64,000 nt of DNA from the NCBI GenBank assembly GCA_000827265.1, contig KN834750.1:1837297-1901296 (forward strand). Reading direction: 5' to 3'. This DNA comes from Collybiopsis luxurians FD-317 M1 (taxonomy: Eukaryota; Basidiomycota; Agaricomycetes; Agaricales; Omphalotaceae). Within the stretch, counting starts at the first letter, position 1. Each line of letters starts with the position of its first letter. The notes under the pieces are model-generated. The model saw only the letters and a program-made list of their open reading frames with translations. It did no database searches and was not told the origin of the DNA. Both the position numbers and the translations under genes were made by a program. This document shows positions 23,350 through 35,977 of this stretch, in pieces.

Positions 23350-26300
23350 TTAAAGACCGAGCTTTCCCGCCACAGAAGAAACACCTGCTCCCGCTGATGA
23401 AGCCACAGAACCCACATCGTTTCCAGCTGAAGAAACGCCAGAGCCAAGAGCGTTACCAGCTGAAGAAACTCCAGACCCAAGATCGCCGGCACCAGTTGAC
23501 GAAATCACAGAACCAGCATCGTTTCCAACTGAAGAAACTCCAGAGCCAAGAGCGTTTCCAGCTGACGAAACCACAGAACCAACACCGGTTCCAGCTGAAG
23601 AAATTCCAGAACCAACAGTTTTCTGCAGCTGCAGGTAATGGAAGACATTCCTCAACAAAATAATGTCAGGTGGTGAGCTGAGGTTCTCCTGGCTTTGCAG
23701 CCAGGCCTGTGCACCCTCGATGTCCGAAGGGGTGATAGTGATATTCGGGCTAGTGAACTTGATACTGATCCCGCTGTATGCAGAATCCGTACCAAAGGCT
23801 TTGCGAATCGTCAGACTGTTGTTGGTAGCAGGGTCAACAAAGACGAGATCGTCTTTAATTTTCTTCACTTGCAGAGCTCCAGTGTCATTTTCGTATCCTA
23901 CCTGGACCGTGCCCGGGTTTTTCCACTCCACTACATCTGTATAGAACCTCCAACTGACACTTGGGATGGAGTATACTGTTCCGCTTGCACCCACCTGGGA
24001 CATCATAGCATACCGGACATTCCTCAAAGTCATCAGAGTGTAATCGTTCTGCGGATTTATAAGAACCAATAGATCATCGGAGCGTACAGCCATAAGAACA
24101 TTTATCTCCGCTTGCGGTTGACCCCCGACCGCGATAGAGTAAATTTGGCCGCTCGAGACGAGGTAGAAATAACCGGTAGTACCGTTGATGTCAGTACCGA
24201 GCCACCGAGGGTCATCGCTCCACGTAATGCTGGTCGCGGTGACCACTTTACCCGCAGATACCAGATACCAAGCGGGTGTAGTAGTGGGCGTAAGTCCCTG
24301 TATGATGATGACTTCGTCTTGCTTCCATTGCTGTGCTAGCTGGCCTAAATCTGCCTCTAGAGTGCTTGAATGTTTCGTTTGCCAGTCATTGTCCACGCCA
24401 TACAGCTTTATGTTATCTTTATTCGCCACGAGGAAGATCACTCCATCCGTAGTGGTGTACTGTAGTCCATTCCTGGTCACGACCACCGACTGGAATGGAT
24501 CTGATTCGAGAATTTCTGTGGGCGCCGGGAACGTGGTACTGACAAGAATTGGATCAGTTGGGTTAAGGTAAGTTGCGAGCTGATCATCTGAGACGATAGG
24601 TTGGCTGTAAAGGCGACCCATTTTCCCCTTTTCCCAGACGCACACCCAAGCGTTCCCATCATCTACCAGTCCTGCGAGCTGCAGCTGTTCATGATGAAAG
24701 TCAGATGAAAAAAGAACAAATTTGCCATGGCTAAACCAAGCGGGGACTGTGTGATGAGTGACATCGTTAACGTGAAGACCAAGGATTGCTACTGTATTCG
24801 CGCCATGACTCTCGGCAAAGCTTTTTAAAACAGTCCACCACGGCCCCTGCGTCCCTGACTTGAACTGCGCAAACCATTCTCTGTTCACGGCTTCAAGGAA
24901 TAGCTCTCCTTGTGAGGTTATGCGAAGAACGTAGCCTGAAGCCGTGATCGCAAACAGTTTATTGTCGACACAGAAGACATTTGAGAGTTTTCCGAACTCT
25001 GAGGGGACATTTACAGGCACTGGCTGGTTTGCTTTGCTTCCGCTACCATTCTGGAGCGTAATGGTTTGGTCCGTGAGAGAGTAGAAGCAATATTCCTCCA
25101 CATTGCCTCCGGGTGGTGTAATGGTGCCAGCCAGGACAAGATCTACTGGAGGAGAAAAATTCGGCTTTATAATGACTCCATCGGACAAACGAATCCAGAA
25201 CCGGTAGTAGACGTCGTTCAGGTCGTGACCGAATACAGAGAGCATGAAAGATTCAATCTCCGCCTGGAAATTCGCTCCATCCATGCCGTCGGTTTCTGAG
25301 GGTGAAGGATTGGCAACGTTATAGGCCGCTAGCAGTTGCGAGGGTGGTTGATCCCATTTGTCCAGTGTGTTGAGCTTCTGCAGCAAGTCAGAGTCATTAA
25401 AAATGCTGACAAGCTTTATGCTATCAGTTTGGAGAACATAACAGAGCTCCCCGAACTTGTTGTTACCGAGGCTGTGACGGAAGACTGCAAAGACATGAAC
25501 GTCTAGGGCAGTAGTAGTCAGTCAAGGGAGGCCAGTGTTTTCTTTGAAACGGTACCTTCTTGCCAAAATCGACTAAATGTTCTGTTAGCAGATGGGAAGA
25601 ATGCATTGTACTTTGCCAGACAATCGCCAGTATCAGCGTCCACACGCCAGATGGCGGAATGTTCTAAATTGTAGAAGTAGACTTCATCTTTGTAGGTATA
25701 GTCCTCATATCTGCCGGAAAATGCACCCAATGCACCCAACTGCACGTTCGTCGTGAGGTCTGTAGGTGCATTGACAGTATAGAGCATACGTTTGCCGGTG
25801 ATGTCATAGAAAGCACGGCCAACAGCCTTGCCCGAAGATGTAGTGTAGTTGTCTACAATGATAAAACTACCGTGGAGAACCTGTTGATCGTTTAGGTCAT
25901 TGAGGTAAGCCAGGATTGCATCACTGCCACCAGGGAACTGAGAGGCATCTTCCTCTATGATAGACGCGCTATGATTAGCGAAGTCAATTTGGAGCATCTC
26001 TGTGGCGTTCGCAGTTGAGGTCCTTATCGCAAGCATAGGTTGGAAATTCTGGTCTGCAATCTTTACCTGTACTCCTCCCACTGAGACGCTGCTATCTCCA
26101 ACAATAATCGTGTTCCCCCCGGTTAGGTCCCTGCAATCCAGAATCCAGCGTGTGCTGTTATTGGTTGACGACAAAGTGAAGCCGACGCCAGCCATCAAAC
26201 CAATTGTATAGTCGCTACCCGAACCCTGCAGTGTGTACTGCAAAACATTGTACATGATGTCGGGAAGAGAGGGGGCCTGGATGCGTATGTTGGTTCCAGC

Positions 26301-29300
26301 ATCAAGATTCACAACCACAGGTGTCTCCACGTATTCAAACCAGATGCGCCGAACAATAAACTCGCCAGGGAAGCTGTAGAAGTCAAAATCGAATTGTTTG
26401 CCTTCTTCAAGCTTCCGGAGGACGCTGAAACCGTAGTCGTGACGAGTCGTTGCTCCTGGAAGAAGATTCCATTCGTAGCGGATGTAAGCTTTCGGGGTTG
26501 CTGGCAAGATGAAGGTTGTGTAGTTGGAGGTTTGTACAAGTGTGCCTGTAGCCGGAGCCCCAATTCCTGAACGTATGTCGACAGCCTGAGTCCTGTCCAA
26601 TATCATTTTTGGCATGACCAGGGTCCAATCTATGGACCCTGAGCCCGCCCCACGTTCCTCGGTACGATAGAGGTACTGAGTATCGAACTGAACATTACCG
26701 GATAAGTTTACCACGGCAATGACAGCACCTGGAAGAGGAATCAGAACTTTATTAGTCGGGTCATACTTGTATCCTCCTGCTTTGTAGGCGGCATCCATAT
26801 CTCCGAAGTATTTTCCAACTGCTGCAGCACCTTGAGCATTCCTTCCAAATGCCTCCGCTAATGCTCCAAAGCCAATGGCAAGTCCTCCCAGTATGACACC
26901 TACGCCTCCCAGAACAGCAGCAGCACTGGACGCTCCTACCATTCCAGCACCTATGCTTCCTACACCTGCAAGAAAGCTGGCCGAGTCAAAAGCAAGCTGC
27001 GTACCAAACACTCCCTTCTCTATTTCATTCTCTGCATTGCTGAGCTCATATGCATCAAAGACAACATTAGCAGCGCCCAGAACCAAGCCAGCACCCTCTG
27101 ATACACGACCAAAGGCCCTCACAACAGTTGATAGTGAGGATTGAGCAGCTTGCTCACTTCTGATGATAGTCTGAGTAAGCTCAACTAATTTGGCGACATC
27201 GCTTAAACTCTGCTGCCCGAGCTGTGTAAGATTGAGATAACTTTGTATCTCGAGAGATATTGCAAGATTGCGGTTGGTAGGTTCATCCTGGGAGTCGTCC
27301 TTCCTGCCGCTGAAGTGTTCAATCAATGTCTTTACAAGAAACATTGCATTGAGCGCGTCAATTGCATCAGCGTCTGGAATATTTTCCTTCCGGACAAAGG
27401 TGCCATTTTCAAACTCGTAAGCCTTGTTGAGAGCCTGGAGATGTTCATCTAGGTATTCCTTGAATTCTTTGATCTGTGGATCGTCGGTATTGACCCAACG
27501 TGTATCATCAGGGTTCTCAATATTGACAAATTGGATACGATACCCTCCGCTGTCCACATCCTCGATGGTCTCAAGGATTGGCGTCCAGTGTTCTCCGAGA
27601 CCTGTACTTGCTTCCAATTTTTCCGTAGCTAGACGCCATTGCTCTCCCAGCTCTGCAGCTTCCAGAAGTGTTGCCCCGGCACTGAGACCACGGTTAGTTG
27701 TGAACCGGTTAGGATCTGGAATATTGATGGCTGCCTTGATGCTGACAGTTTCTGTCAGGGTCTCGGGCTCACAGAAGTCCGCGACAGTCAATCTGTAGTC
27801 GAAACCAATCCCTGCCATCTTATCCGTGTCAAGTTGAACCAGAGTGAAAGTAGGGTCTGAGGCAGTGCCGCCTGCAGCATATACGTTGGCATACTGGTAA
27901 TCTGTGTCTAATCACCGGCATATGAGTACTTGGTCCCAAGCCAGCGACAAGATTAATCTTACCTGTGAAAAATTTCGTGGTAGCGTTGAGCAATTGAGCC
28001 TGCGAGTCAAATGAGGCTATGGCAAAGTTGGGGTCGTAGAAGTGGTAGGAAGTTTTTCCGCCCCTGTTTGTTACCCCAAGTAGCATTGCATGTATATCGG
28101 TGTTCAAAGCAAAGATGGTACTCTTTCCTGTGTCCGCAGAGAGTCTATTAACTGCATCCTGAAGATTAGTAGTGCCAATGAGTTTGGAGGCTTCAACTGC
28201 AGGGAAGCTGGCATGCAAGTCCTGTAAGCATCGCCTGAACAACTCTGCACTATTCAAGTCTGTCGTTGACGAGGGTGTGAGAGCAATGAGCTTGATGCCC
28301 AGTTGGTCAACCGCAAAGTCGGACTGAGCCAATGCTACCGACATTGCACGAACTAGTGGGTAACACCGACCTCCAAACTCATCTGGTACGGCATTGAGGA
28401 TAAGATCCTGTGGCATGGGCTTTGTCGATCCTCCAGAATCCTGGAACATACCGACAATCTTGTCCGTCTGCTCCCACACCGATGTCTTGAAGGCTGCCTC
28501 ATCCGCATCTCTGATGCGATGGATTAAGGCACCCCTTTGGGTCTGGGTCAAGTTTGTTGTCTCATCAAACAACGTTACCATATCCAATAGTGTCATATCG
28601 CTAGCATAGCCGGGTATTTCGACCTGGTCGTATGTATCGTACCCAGTGGCAAAGTCTTCATTGCCAGAGAGAAGTGCATTTAGTTGTTGGTCTGTGATGC
28701 GCTCACCGGCGGTGTTACCAGCTGATGCTCTCCGCTCTAGGTCGGTTTTGACGACCGCAGCAATCCCTTGTGCCTGCTTCTGCTGAAGCCAGAGGTACAC
28801 ATAGTCCAAGTCCCTGGAATCATCCAGCAGCCGCGTCTCCCGCTCCTGGAGTGATGTACCGGCGGCTTTAAGAATTGCATCTCGTATCGCTCTTGTATGC
28901 TTGACAGCGGGATTCGAGAGAACGATATTCGTAAATGGTTCAAAATCACCATTGGGTTCATTAGGGACATTGGCATCTCCAAGAACCCTGGAAGCAATTT
29001 GTTGCAGCATATCCTGGGTTGTGTTACGCCAGGAATCGAACCTCGTTCTGGCCTGCTGAGCATTATACGGCTGTATCTGCATTACATTAGAAGGAACTGT
29101 TTCGAGCCCATATTTAGCACCAGTATTGCGCGCCACAATACGAGCCATTCCGCCTTGATCATTTGCAAAAGCCTGCGGTAGGACATACATTTGCCACTGG
29201 CCGGCTTGATACTGCATAAAGACGCAGGCGAGCCCACTGCTGCCCATATTGTAACCGCTGTAATCGATAGCCATCACGACGTTGTCGTAGAGGAGCGAAC

Positions 29301-29810
29301 TCTCCATGCGAGCATCATGGTAGACACGGTAAGTGTTAGCGTCGAGATTCGTGCAAATGACAGAGCAGCCAGAGAGCGAGCCAGTGAAGAGAAGGGTGGG
29401 ATCGGTAGATGTTGGGTTTTTCGGAATATCAAGAAACGCGGGGTAGGGAAGCACCTGAGCACCGCCATTGTAACCAAGGTTGTAGGCCTGAACTAAGTTT
29501 GGGCCGCTCGTAAGTGCGGCAAACTTGATCTCATACGTGCGGACGAGCTTAAGAAGGTCCTCATAGTCGAGAACGAATTTGAAATAGCCACTTTGGGGGT
29601 ATCTACCGCCAGGGATTTGGCGGACGAGACCCGGGAACATTTTGTAGGAACTGACGGTTACCACTTCACCCCAATCACTTCTGACAGTCAAAAAGTCCAC
29701 AGGATTGTTCACGAAATCCTGGATAGCAGGATCGGCTGGCCTATAAAAAGTCTCTCAGGCAGGTACAGCGCCATGATCCAATTTGAAACCTACTGGTTAG
29801 CCTGAGCCAT
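23350..29810 (-). CDS. Giant toxin-like protein: YopT-type peptidase plus TcdA/TcdB-like pore region
   Basis: Four exons (29810-29794, 29740-27963, 27907-25556, 25502-23350) join in phase to a 2,099-aa protein. Introns are only 53-55 nt and have normal fungal signals. Residues about 440-590 look like a C58 (YopT-type) cysteine peptidase: Cys465 in GGRCYPLV, His556 in TDIHAMLLGV and Asp575 in FYDPNFA form the expected C-H-D order. From about 620 to 1200 the pattern fits the TcdA/TcdB-type pore-forming region, with a glycine-rich hydrophobic stretch at about 900-935 (VLGGVGVILGGLAIGFGAL) followed by a beta-rich segment. From about 1380 to 2000 there is a beta-rich region of unknown fold. The last 90 residues are an SSAGxxxGSxVSS repeat. 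No signal peptide is seen. Such architecture is known in bacterial toxins; target and activity are unknown. The domain calls are from motif reading only. Confidence 0.72.
23380..23625 (-). repeat. Ser/Ala/Gly coding repeat at the tail of the toxin-like gene
   Basis: Several imperfect units of about 10-13 codons (SSAGNALGSGVSS, SSVGNDAGSVISS and variants), roughly residues 2012-2095. The internal identity suggests recent expansion by slippage or unequal exchange. Confidence 0.75.
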
Positions 29811-31961
29811 TGTAAATCAAAATTGTAACAAGTTGATCTGTGTTTCGCAGCAATCGAGCTCACTGATAAGTATATGTTAGTTAGTCCACTGAGACAATTT
29901 CACATAAGAGGAATAATCAGGCGTTAGCACAAGCGGCCTTTGGCGTGGTGCAAATAAGCTCTAACAGCCGGTGCCATTGTGCTAAAAGGTCAAAATGAGT
30001 ACTCACGTACGGAGTAGCAACGCTATAGATGTGGGCGTTGCGAAGTACAGAGCAAGGTTAAGCGAATATGGGTTGGGCCTCTTATACTTTTGACTTCAAA
30101 AAATTCCGACTTCGAAGTATCACCATATTTGAACATTTAAACGTCCATGGGGTCAAACTGGATCCTTATCGCCGTCATCGAATCGTGAAGGATAAATTTT
30201 CTCGATTCTACGAAGGGAAAGTTCATCATGCCAAGTAAGATTCGTGAAATGGAATGCTCTTCCGTCTGTCTCCTGACCCATATTCGCATCTCTCAGTGGC
30301 CTAAGGTGAGCTAATTTCTGCTGCATCTCTTGAATTCGCCACAAAAGAGTTGGCTTAGAGAGAGAGATTAATCAGGTGGAGTTGCCCTAGCAGGAGTTAT
30401 TGATAACGTTCGAATGCAACAAATGTAAGTAGTAACTGACCCCGATCTTCCCGCCTTCGCTAACCAAAAAAATCCAGCGTACTGTTCAATATCTGCAGGG
30501 TATTATTTTCGGCCTGCTTCTTCGTCAGGAAGATCCTCGGTCTCCTCCTCTACATCCTCGGGCGCACCCACACTTTCCTCCTATCCCTCCTCCATCCCAC
30601 ACCCTCCTCTTATCCCTCTTCCATCCCACACTTTCCTCCTACCCCGCTCAATCCGAGCTGATCGATATATCTGGCTAACGATGCAAACGGTCACCACAGG
30701 GCAGGTGTAATGAATATGATTCCGCAAAGCAAGGACGCGACCCTTGGAAGGAATTTTGGGTTAGGAATACGGTTGAAATCTGTCGTCCTGTATTCCGATC
30801 AGATTCCTGCCCTGATGAGCGGTTCCAGAGATAGAACGAGAATATAGTAATGGGAGCGTATCAGTCGACGGAGCTCCGGTCGATCAGCCTACAATTTTTA
30901 GGGATAAAGAGTGCATATTGACATAGATTATGCTGCTAAGACAGCCTAGAACTAGGATCTGAAATCTGCAACAAGGAAAAAGAAACAGGCTAAAACCTTA
31001 GCCCGGCTCCAGCTTCTATGGTCCCCGTGTACATTCGTACATGAACATTGGGCGGAATAGATAGTTTGCTGTGGAGTAGGCTTCGAATGCAGCGGACTAC
31101 TGGAATGACTTTGTCCATTCACAGAACAAACATGACGAATCGACGACTAATTACTGATCTCATCCTAACGCAAGACTGCGAGTACGGGGCTCGAGGGTGA
31201 GGTCACGAAAAGTTGAATGTGGGCATTCGGTCAAAATAGGGATTAGCCTAGATCGTTTGAACACATCTGTTGAAGCCAGCACCGCAGTTAAATCGCGGCA
31301 AAGAATAGATTTAGAGGATTTAGGAAAGAGCGAGATGAGGCCCGGGGAAAATCCGCGTATTCGTTCGTAAAAACTTTGGCCAGCATGAGAGTTTCGGAAC
31401 GCCACAGAATTTGTGCTGCTGGAACACTAGCCAGAAGTAGAATACGTCGACAAAGAAAATCAGTTGCAGTAGTCGTTATCAATATCACTATGAAGGGAGA
31501 AAATTTTAAGCTTCGTACCAATCAGCTTCCAAACATGTCCCCATTATCAGAACTTTGGTAACGGTATTACAGAAGCACAGACGGAGCTTTAGGTCATTCA
31601 GTAAGGTCAGCTGCAAGTCCGGCGGGGTAACGAGATATACCGTCGTCCGAGCACTGGTCTCTGAAGTCAAGGTTGAGCCAAGAGCAGGGAGGATTAACGC
31701 TTATCGTTAGCGCTTGTGAGCGCTTATTTTCTTCATCTTATCTTGGCAGTCTGGTATTTTTTTTTCATGTACTGGACAGTCCAGCGTTATATCAGCTTTA
31801 CGCTACGCCTTCCATCGAACTAATCCTCGAAAGATCATAGATATACATAGCGCACGGAGCCATGGAAGAAGAAGATTCGATGGGCTTTACGCGGCCGTAA
31901 GTGTGGCCATGTATGTTCAAAGGGCACTTTCCGCTTTCGCACAGTTTGCTCTATCAGCAAC
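29811..31961. other. Intergenic region between the toxin-like gene and the SDR
   Basis: About 2.1 kb with no convincing gene on either strand. It holds a pyrimidine-rich tandem repeat at 30569-30655 and, near 31690-31730, several GCGCTTA/GCGCTTG motifs. Both flanks are presumably promoters. Confidence 0.5.
30569..30655 (+). repeat. 29-bp tandem repeat, three units
   Basis: Three consecutive 29-bp pyrimidine-rich units starting CACACTTTCCTCCTATCC; the second and third differ at a few positions. A minisatellite, with no coding role seen. Confidence 0.75.
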
Positions 31962-33156
31962 ATGATAGACAAAAAAGGTTTCGCGTTCATTACAGGCTCA
32001 GCTCAGGGCATAGGCAAAGCAATTGCGCTCAAATTGGCTCAAGATGGGTACGATATTGCTCTTAATGATATTCGAACCAAATCTGTAGAGCTGAAGGACG
32101 TTGAGAACGAGATTCAAGCTCTCGGACGAAAAAGTGCGGCGTTTGTAGGAGATGTATCGGATGAAGAATCGGTGAGGAGTATAATTGAGAGGGCCGTGAA
32201 ATATTTTAATTCAAATCTGGATGTTGTGAATACATTCGATCCTATCTCCCGGATGTGACTTGCACTAATGACATGACGCACATCTCTTTTGAAGTTTGTA
32301 GCCAACGCCGGGATAGTGACAAACAGATCTATCGTCGATAGTAAGCTACAAGTAGAATTTGCAAGACTTGACTCGTATCGTTGTGACCGTTATTCATTCT
32401 TTACAGCCCCCGTGGAGGAATGGGATCGAGTCTTCGCAATCAATGCGCGGGGAACCTTTCTGTGCTACAAATATGCTGCAATACAAATGATATCCCAAGG
32501 TGGAGGAGGCAGAATCATTGGAGCTTGCTCGGTTTCTGGAAAACAAGGCCGGCCAGGCAGGATCTCGTATTGTGGTAGCAAGTTTGCTATTCGGGGAATG
32601 ACGCAAGGAGCTGCGTTGGATCTAGCGAAATATGGTATCACTGTTAATGCATATGCACCTGGTATGCTTACGTTTCCAAGTCTTTTCTTTGCGAACTGAG
32701 ATACATATACATATGCATAGGTGCGACCGATACTTCTATGCTGGGTGAGGATCGACTCGGACCGATGAGTCCAAATTATTAACTCCTCATCTATTAGCCG
32801 AATCACTTGCAGACGATGCAGGCGGATCAAGACGAGCCAAGGTGAGCTGTTTAACACTCGAATGACTTACATACTTCCTTTGGTGTGTTCAGTATCTCGC
32901 GAATATCCCTCTCGGAAGAGCTAGCCAACCAGACGAAGTCGCTAGTCTAGTGTCTTATCTCGCTTCCAAAGATGCTGGGTACATTACAGGTATGTTGTTC
33001 TAATACGCTCCTTGGAAATCTGATATCTCAAGGTGGGGAAAATATATACTTACGAACAGGGCAAACGGTAGGTTATGCTTCCTTTTACTCTTCGGACAGC
33101 CCTATGATTTTTGCTTTTTCAAGATCGGTATTCACGGTGGTACTCATCTTGACTGA
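31962..33156 (+). CDS. Short-chain dehydrogenase/reductase
   Basis: Eight exons (31962-32225, 32295-32340, 32407-32661, 32721-32744, 32798-32841, 32893-32989, 33060-33067, 33124-33156) encode 256 aa, the classical SDR length. The NAD(P) site TGSAQGIGKA lies near residue 11, NAG follows in VANAGIV, and the catalytic Ser-Tyr-Lys set is in SVSGKQGRPGRISYCGSK. C-terminal motifs IPLGRASQPDEVASLVSYLAS and YITGQT are typical of acetoin/diacetyl reductase-like SDRs. Exon 7 is only 8 nt (GGCAAACG), needed to make the conserved GQT; the last exon gives IGIHGGTHLD. Asp-containing LNDIR after the second strand suggests NAD(H) preference. The substrate is not predictable with confidence. Confidence 0.85.
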
Positions 33157-33328
33157 TCGTGCACTACATGGAAAGAACAGCAGTACTGTTAAATTTTCCC
33201 TCCCTACTGTTCTACATGACAGTAGATAAGTGACTACTGTATCGACATTTGAGCTGGCCCTATGGGAATCTGAGCGTGAGATTTTTCCAATCTGAGTGTG
33301 GGTACTCTCGACTGTATCCTTTTTTTTG

Positions 33329-35977
33329 ATGCCGTTCAACGCCAACGCCAACGCTGTCATAGCGCCTAAAGACCAAATCTTACCGATCCATGGACCTTCG
33401 AAACGTTTAGCTTTATCCTCAACGCGAACCTGGAGACTATTTTTCACAACTATCTTTACTTTGACGATTCTATTCGCGATTAACAGGGAACCAGCGGCCT
33501 CTGTCTGGAACCGTTTCAGTCTCCTTTGTCATAAGAATTCGTGGCCATCTTGGGAAGAGTCTCCAGGCAAGATTTATTGGGAGGAATGCGTACCTGCGGT
33601 TGAGAATGTTGAATGCGGAAGGATAATGTGAGTACATGTAAATATTCAAGGCGAAGATATATACTAACCCTGAACATTGTAGAGTACCCAAAGACTACTT
33701 TAATTCAACCGTGGGGACCGCTTCGATTGCCTTGGCCAGATACAAGGCACAGAAATCTCCACGGAAAGGCTCCGTTTTCTTGAATCCTGGTAACTATCTT
33801 TTCATTTTGGAGCTTTGAATGCATTTCACCTCCCGCTTTGCTTTATTCTGCCAGGCGGACCCGGAGGCCCAGGTACGAAAATGGCTATTAATATGGGCTC
33901 CCAAATGGCAAAGCTTATCGGGGATGATTGGGATCTGATTGGATTTGATCCCCGAGGTATTGGCTCGACGAGGTTCGTCTAAGCAATATTTGGTATCTAC
34001 GTGGCGCTGACCTGCCGTGTTCAGGCCAGCAACGCGCTGTTTTTCTTCTGCAGCGGAAGAAGTGCTTTTCTTCGCAAACACTGTTATCGAACAAGGCATC
34101 ACGGTGTCTTCCATCTCTAACTTTTCATCGCCGCTTCTTTATGACGAGCTCGTCGAACAACACCAGAAGTTTCTTGCTCTCAAGCAGACTCAGGCGGAGC
34201 TTTGCAGAAAGAATATGGGCGATGATCTGAGGTATATGGGTACGGCGACTGTTGTCAGAGATATCGATTTCATGGCAAAAGCCATTGAAGGGGAGAACGA
34301 GAAAATGTACGTTCGATTATCCTGTTTCTGCGGATGTTCTGATTGGACGAAGAAATTATTGGGGAGGTTCATATGGGTCGATCCTGGGTGCATACCTTGT
34401 GAACATGTTTGTGTTTCGCTGCTTGTCCATGTGTCTCGCTCATGAGGTCTTTCGTTCCCCTAGGCTTCCTCCCAGTCGCATTGGATACGTTGCCATAGAT
34501 GGTATCGCCGATCCAGTCAGTTGGTCTAGTGAGTATATTTCATACGCTCACCCGTCGCCTGCAAGGATTAATTTATCACCTTTACAGATGAACCGTCGCA
34601 CAAATGGCCCATCAATTGGCTAGCTGACGCGGAAAAGACCTACCAGATCTTCCTTCAAGATTGCTCAAAGGTACCTCTGGGTTTCATTGAATTATTGTCT
34701 CTTTTCAATTGGCCATCGTTCGCCGCTGATTTGTCCTTTTCAAACAGGCTGGTCCGACGTTATGTCCTCTCGCTAGTTACACATATGAGCCTTGGAAGAA
34801 GATCGGACAACGCCTGGAAGAATTCTTCGACGCGACTGCACGCAAGCCGATCCCTGTTCCGTTTGGAACCAGACCTGGATTTTTAACTTCTGGAGGTGCT
34901 CGAGGTACGTACATACTTTAATTTCAGAGTAGTCGTACAAAAACCTTAACGTGCTTCTTTTGTTACTATTCTAATAAGGAATGCTCGAGATCTTCCTCCA
35001 ACGGCCGACTGTATGGCCTATGGCCTCTCGCGCATTCGCCTCCGCAATGTCCGGAAACGCGACAGAGCTTTACAACTATCTTATACGACCTCTTCCGCGT
35101 TTCCATCCTATTCCGGGTCCTAATCCCCCCTCTTCACCTTGGCCAACTATAGCTATGATTAGAGATCTCTCTCGCCTTGCTGTAACCTGTTTAGACTCCC
35201 CCCGCCCCACGTCCGAGAAGGAGTTCCCTACTGCTGAAGATCTCACAGATCAAGGATTAAAAACGTTGAAGGAGGTATCAGAGCATTTCGGATTGAGTAC
35301 GGGAGTGAGTGAGCCGGATGGGGGGTGTCAGTATTGGCCTGTAGATGGACCGGAGAGGTTTACGGGTCCGTGGAATGCGAGTTTAGAGAGGGAGATGTTG
35401 ATTGTCAGCAACACGGTGCGTCTGTGTCTCTTCATTCAGCTGAATAGCTTGCTTATAGTTTTGATAGGCTGACCCGTGAGTGTCACTGGAAAAGTGCTTC
35501 TCTTCGACTGACTGTTGAATTCCCCTCCCATGGGCAGGATCACACCGAAGGCTAGTGGGCTGCTGATAAACTCGCTCATGCCGAATTCTTCTGTGATCAT
35601 TATCCAAGATGGTATGTTGTCCGTTTTTTGTTCGGTGATAACGTGCATTTTGCTCAAATTGAGAAATTCCAGGACCTGGGGTCAGTGTTCTTTCCTCTTG
35701 ATCCATTCTCGTGATACTCATCGTGGTATATCACTAGCATTGCTCAGTCGCCCTCCCGTCCCTCTGTACCGCTAACCTTACACGCGCGTATTTCGCTGGG
35801 CAGGTTCCTCATAACGGAACTATCTGTGGCGTTGACGTTCCGACGTTCCCTGATGAGGAAAGTGAGCGACTTTTGATGCAGAGTTTCTCGGTCGAAGATA
35901 GAGAAATATTGCATGCGTTGAAAGGCATTGAACAGGGGATGGCGGAAGCACGATTTGGTTCTGGGTATGGCGTATAA
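33329..35977 (+). CDS. Membrane-anchored alpha/beta hydrolase (TAP-like peptidase family)
   Basis: Thirteen exons give 643 aa: 33329-33627, 33683-33789, 33855-33972, 34025-34306, 34353-34406, 34464-34528, 34588-34670, 34748-34904, 34979-35415, 35468-35475, 35538-35611, 35673-35680, 35738-35977. A hydrophobic stretch at about 36-52 (LFFTTIFTLTILFAI) after a basic cytosolic tail looks like a type II anchor. Then come the oxyanion region VFLNPGGPGGPG, IGFDPRGIGSTRP, the nucleophile elbow GGSYGS, the acid motif ADPITPKASG and the His motif DGPGHCS. This matches the tripeptidyl aminopeptidase-like (TAP) subgroup, proteases releasing N-terminal peptides. The catalytic Asp codon lies in an 8-nt exon, and a second 8-nt exon precedes the catalytic His. 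Substrate unknown. Confidence in the family is high. Confidence 0.87.

Noticed and set aside
26875..27860. Plus-strand Ser/Pro-rich frames at 26875 and 27424
   Set aside because: Antisense shadows of the pore-like region of the toxin-like gene.
23350..29712. Reading the toxin-like locus as three separate genes
   Set aside because: The frames at 29712, 27818 and 25386 join by standard introns with matching phases, and true coding sequence continues upstream of each internal ATG.
23350..29810. Bacterial contamination of the toxin-like region
   Set aside because: It has three fungal-type introns, including one directly after a 17-nt first exon, and is flanked by fungal genes.
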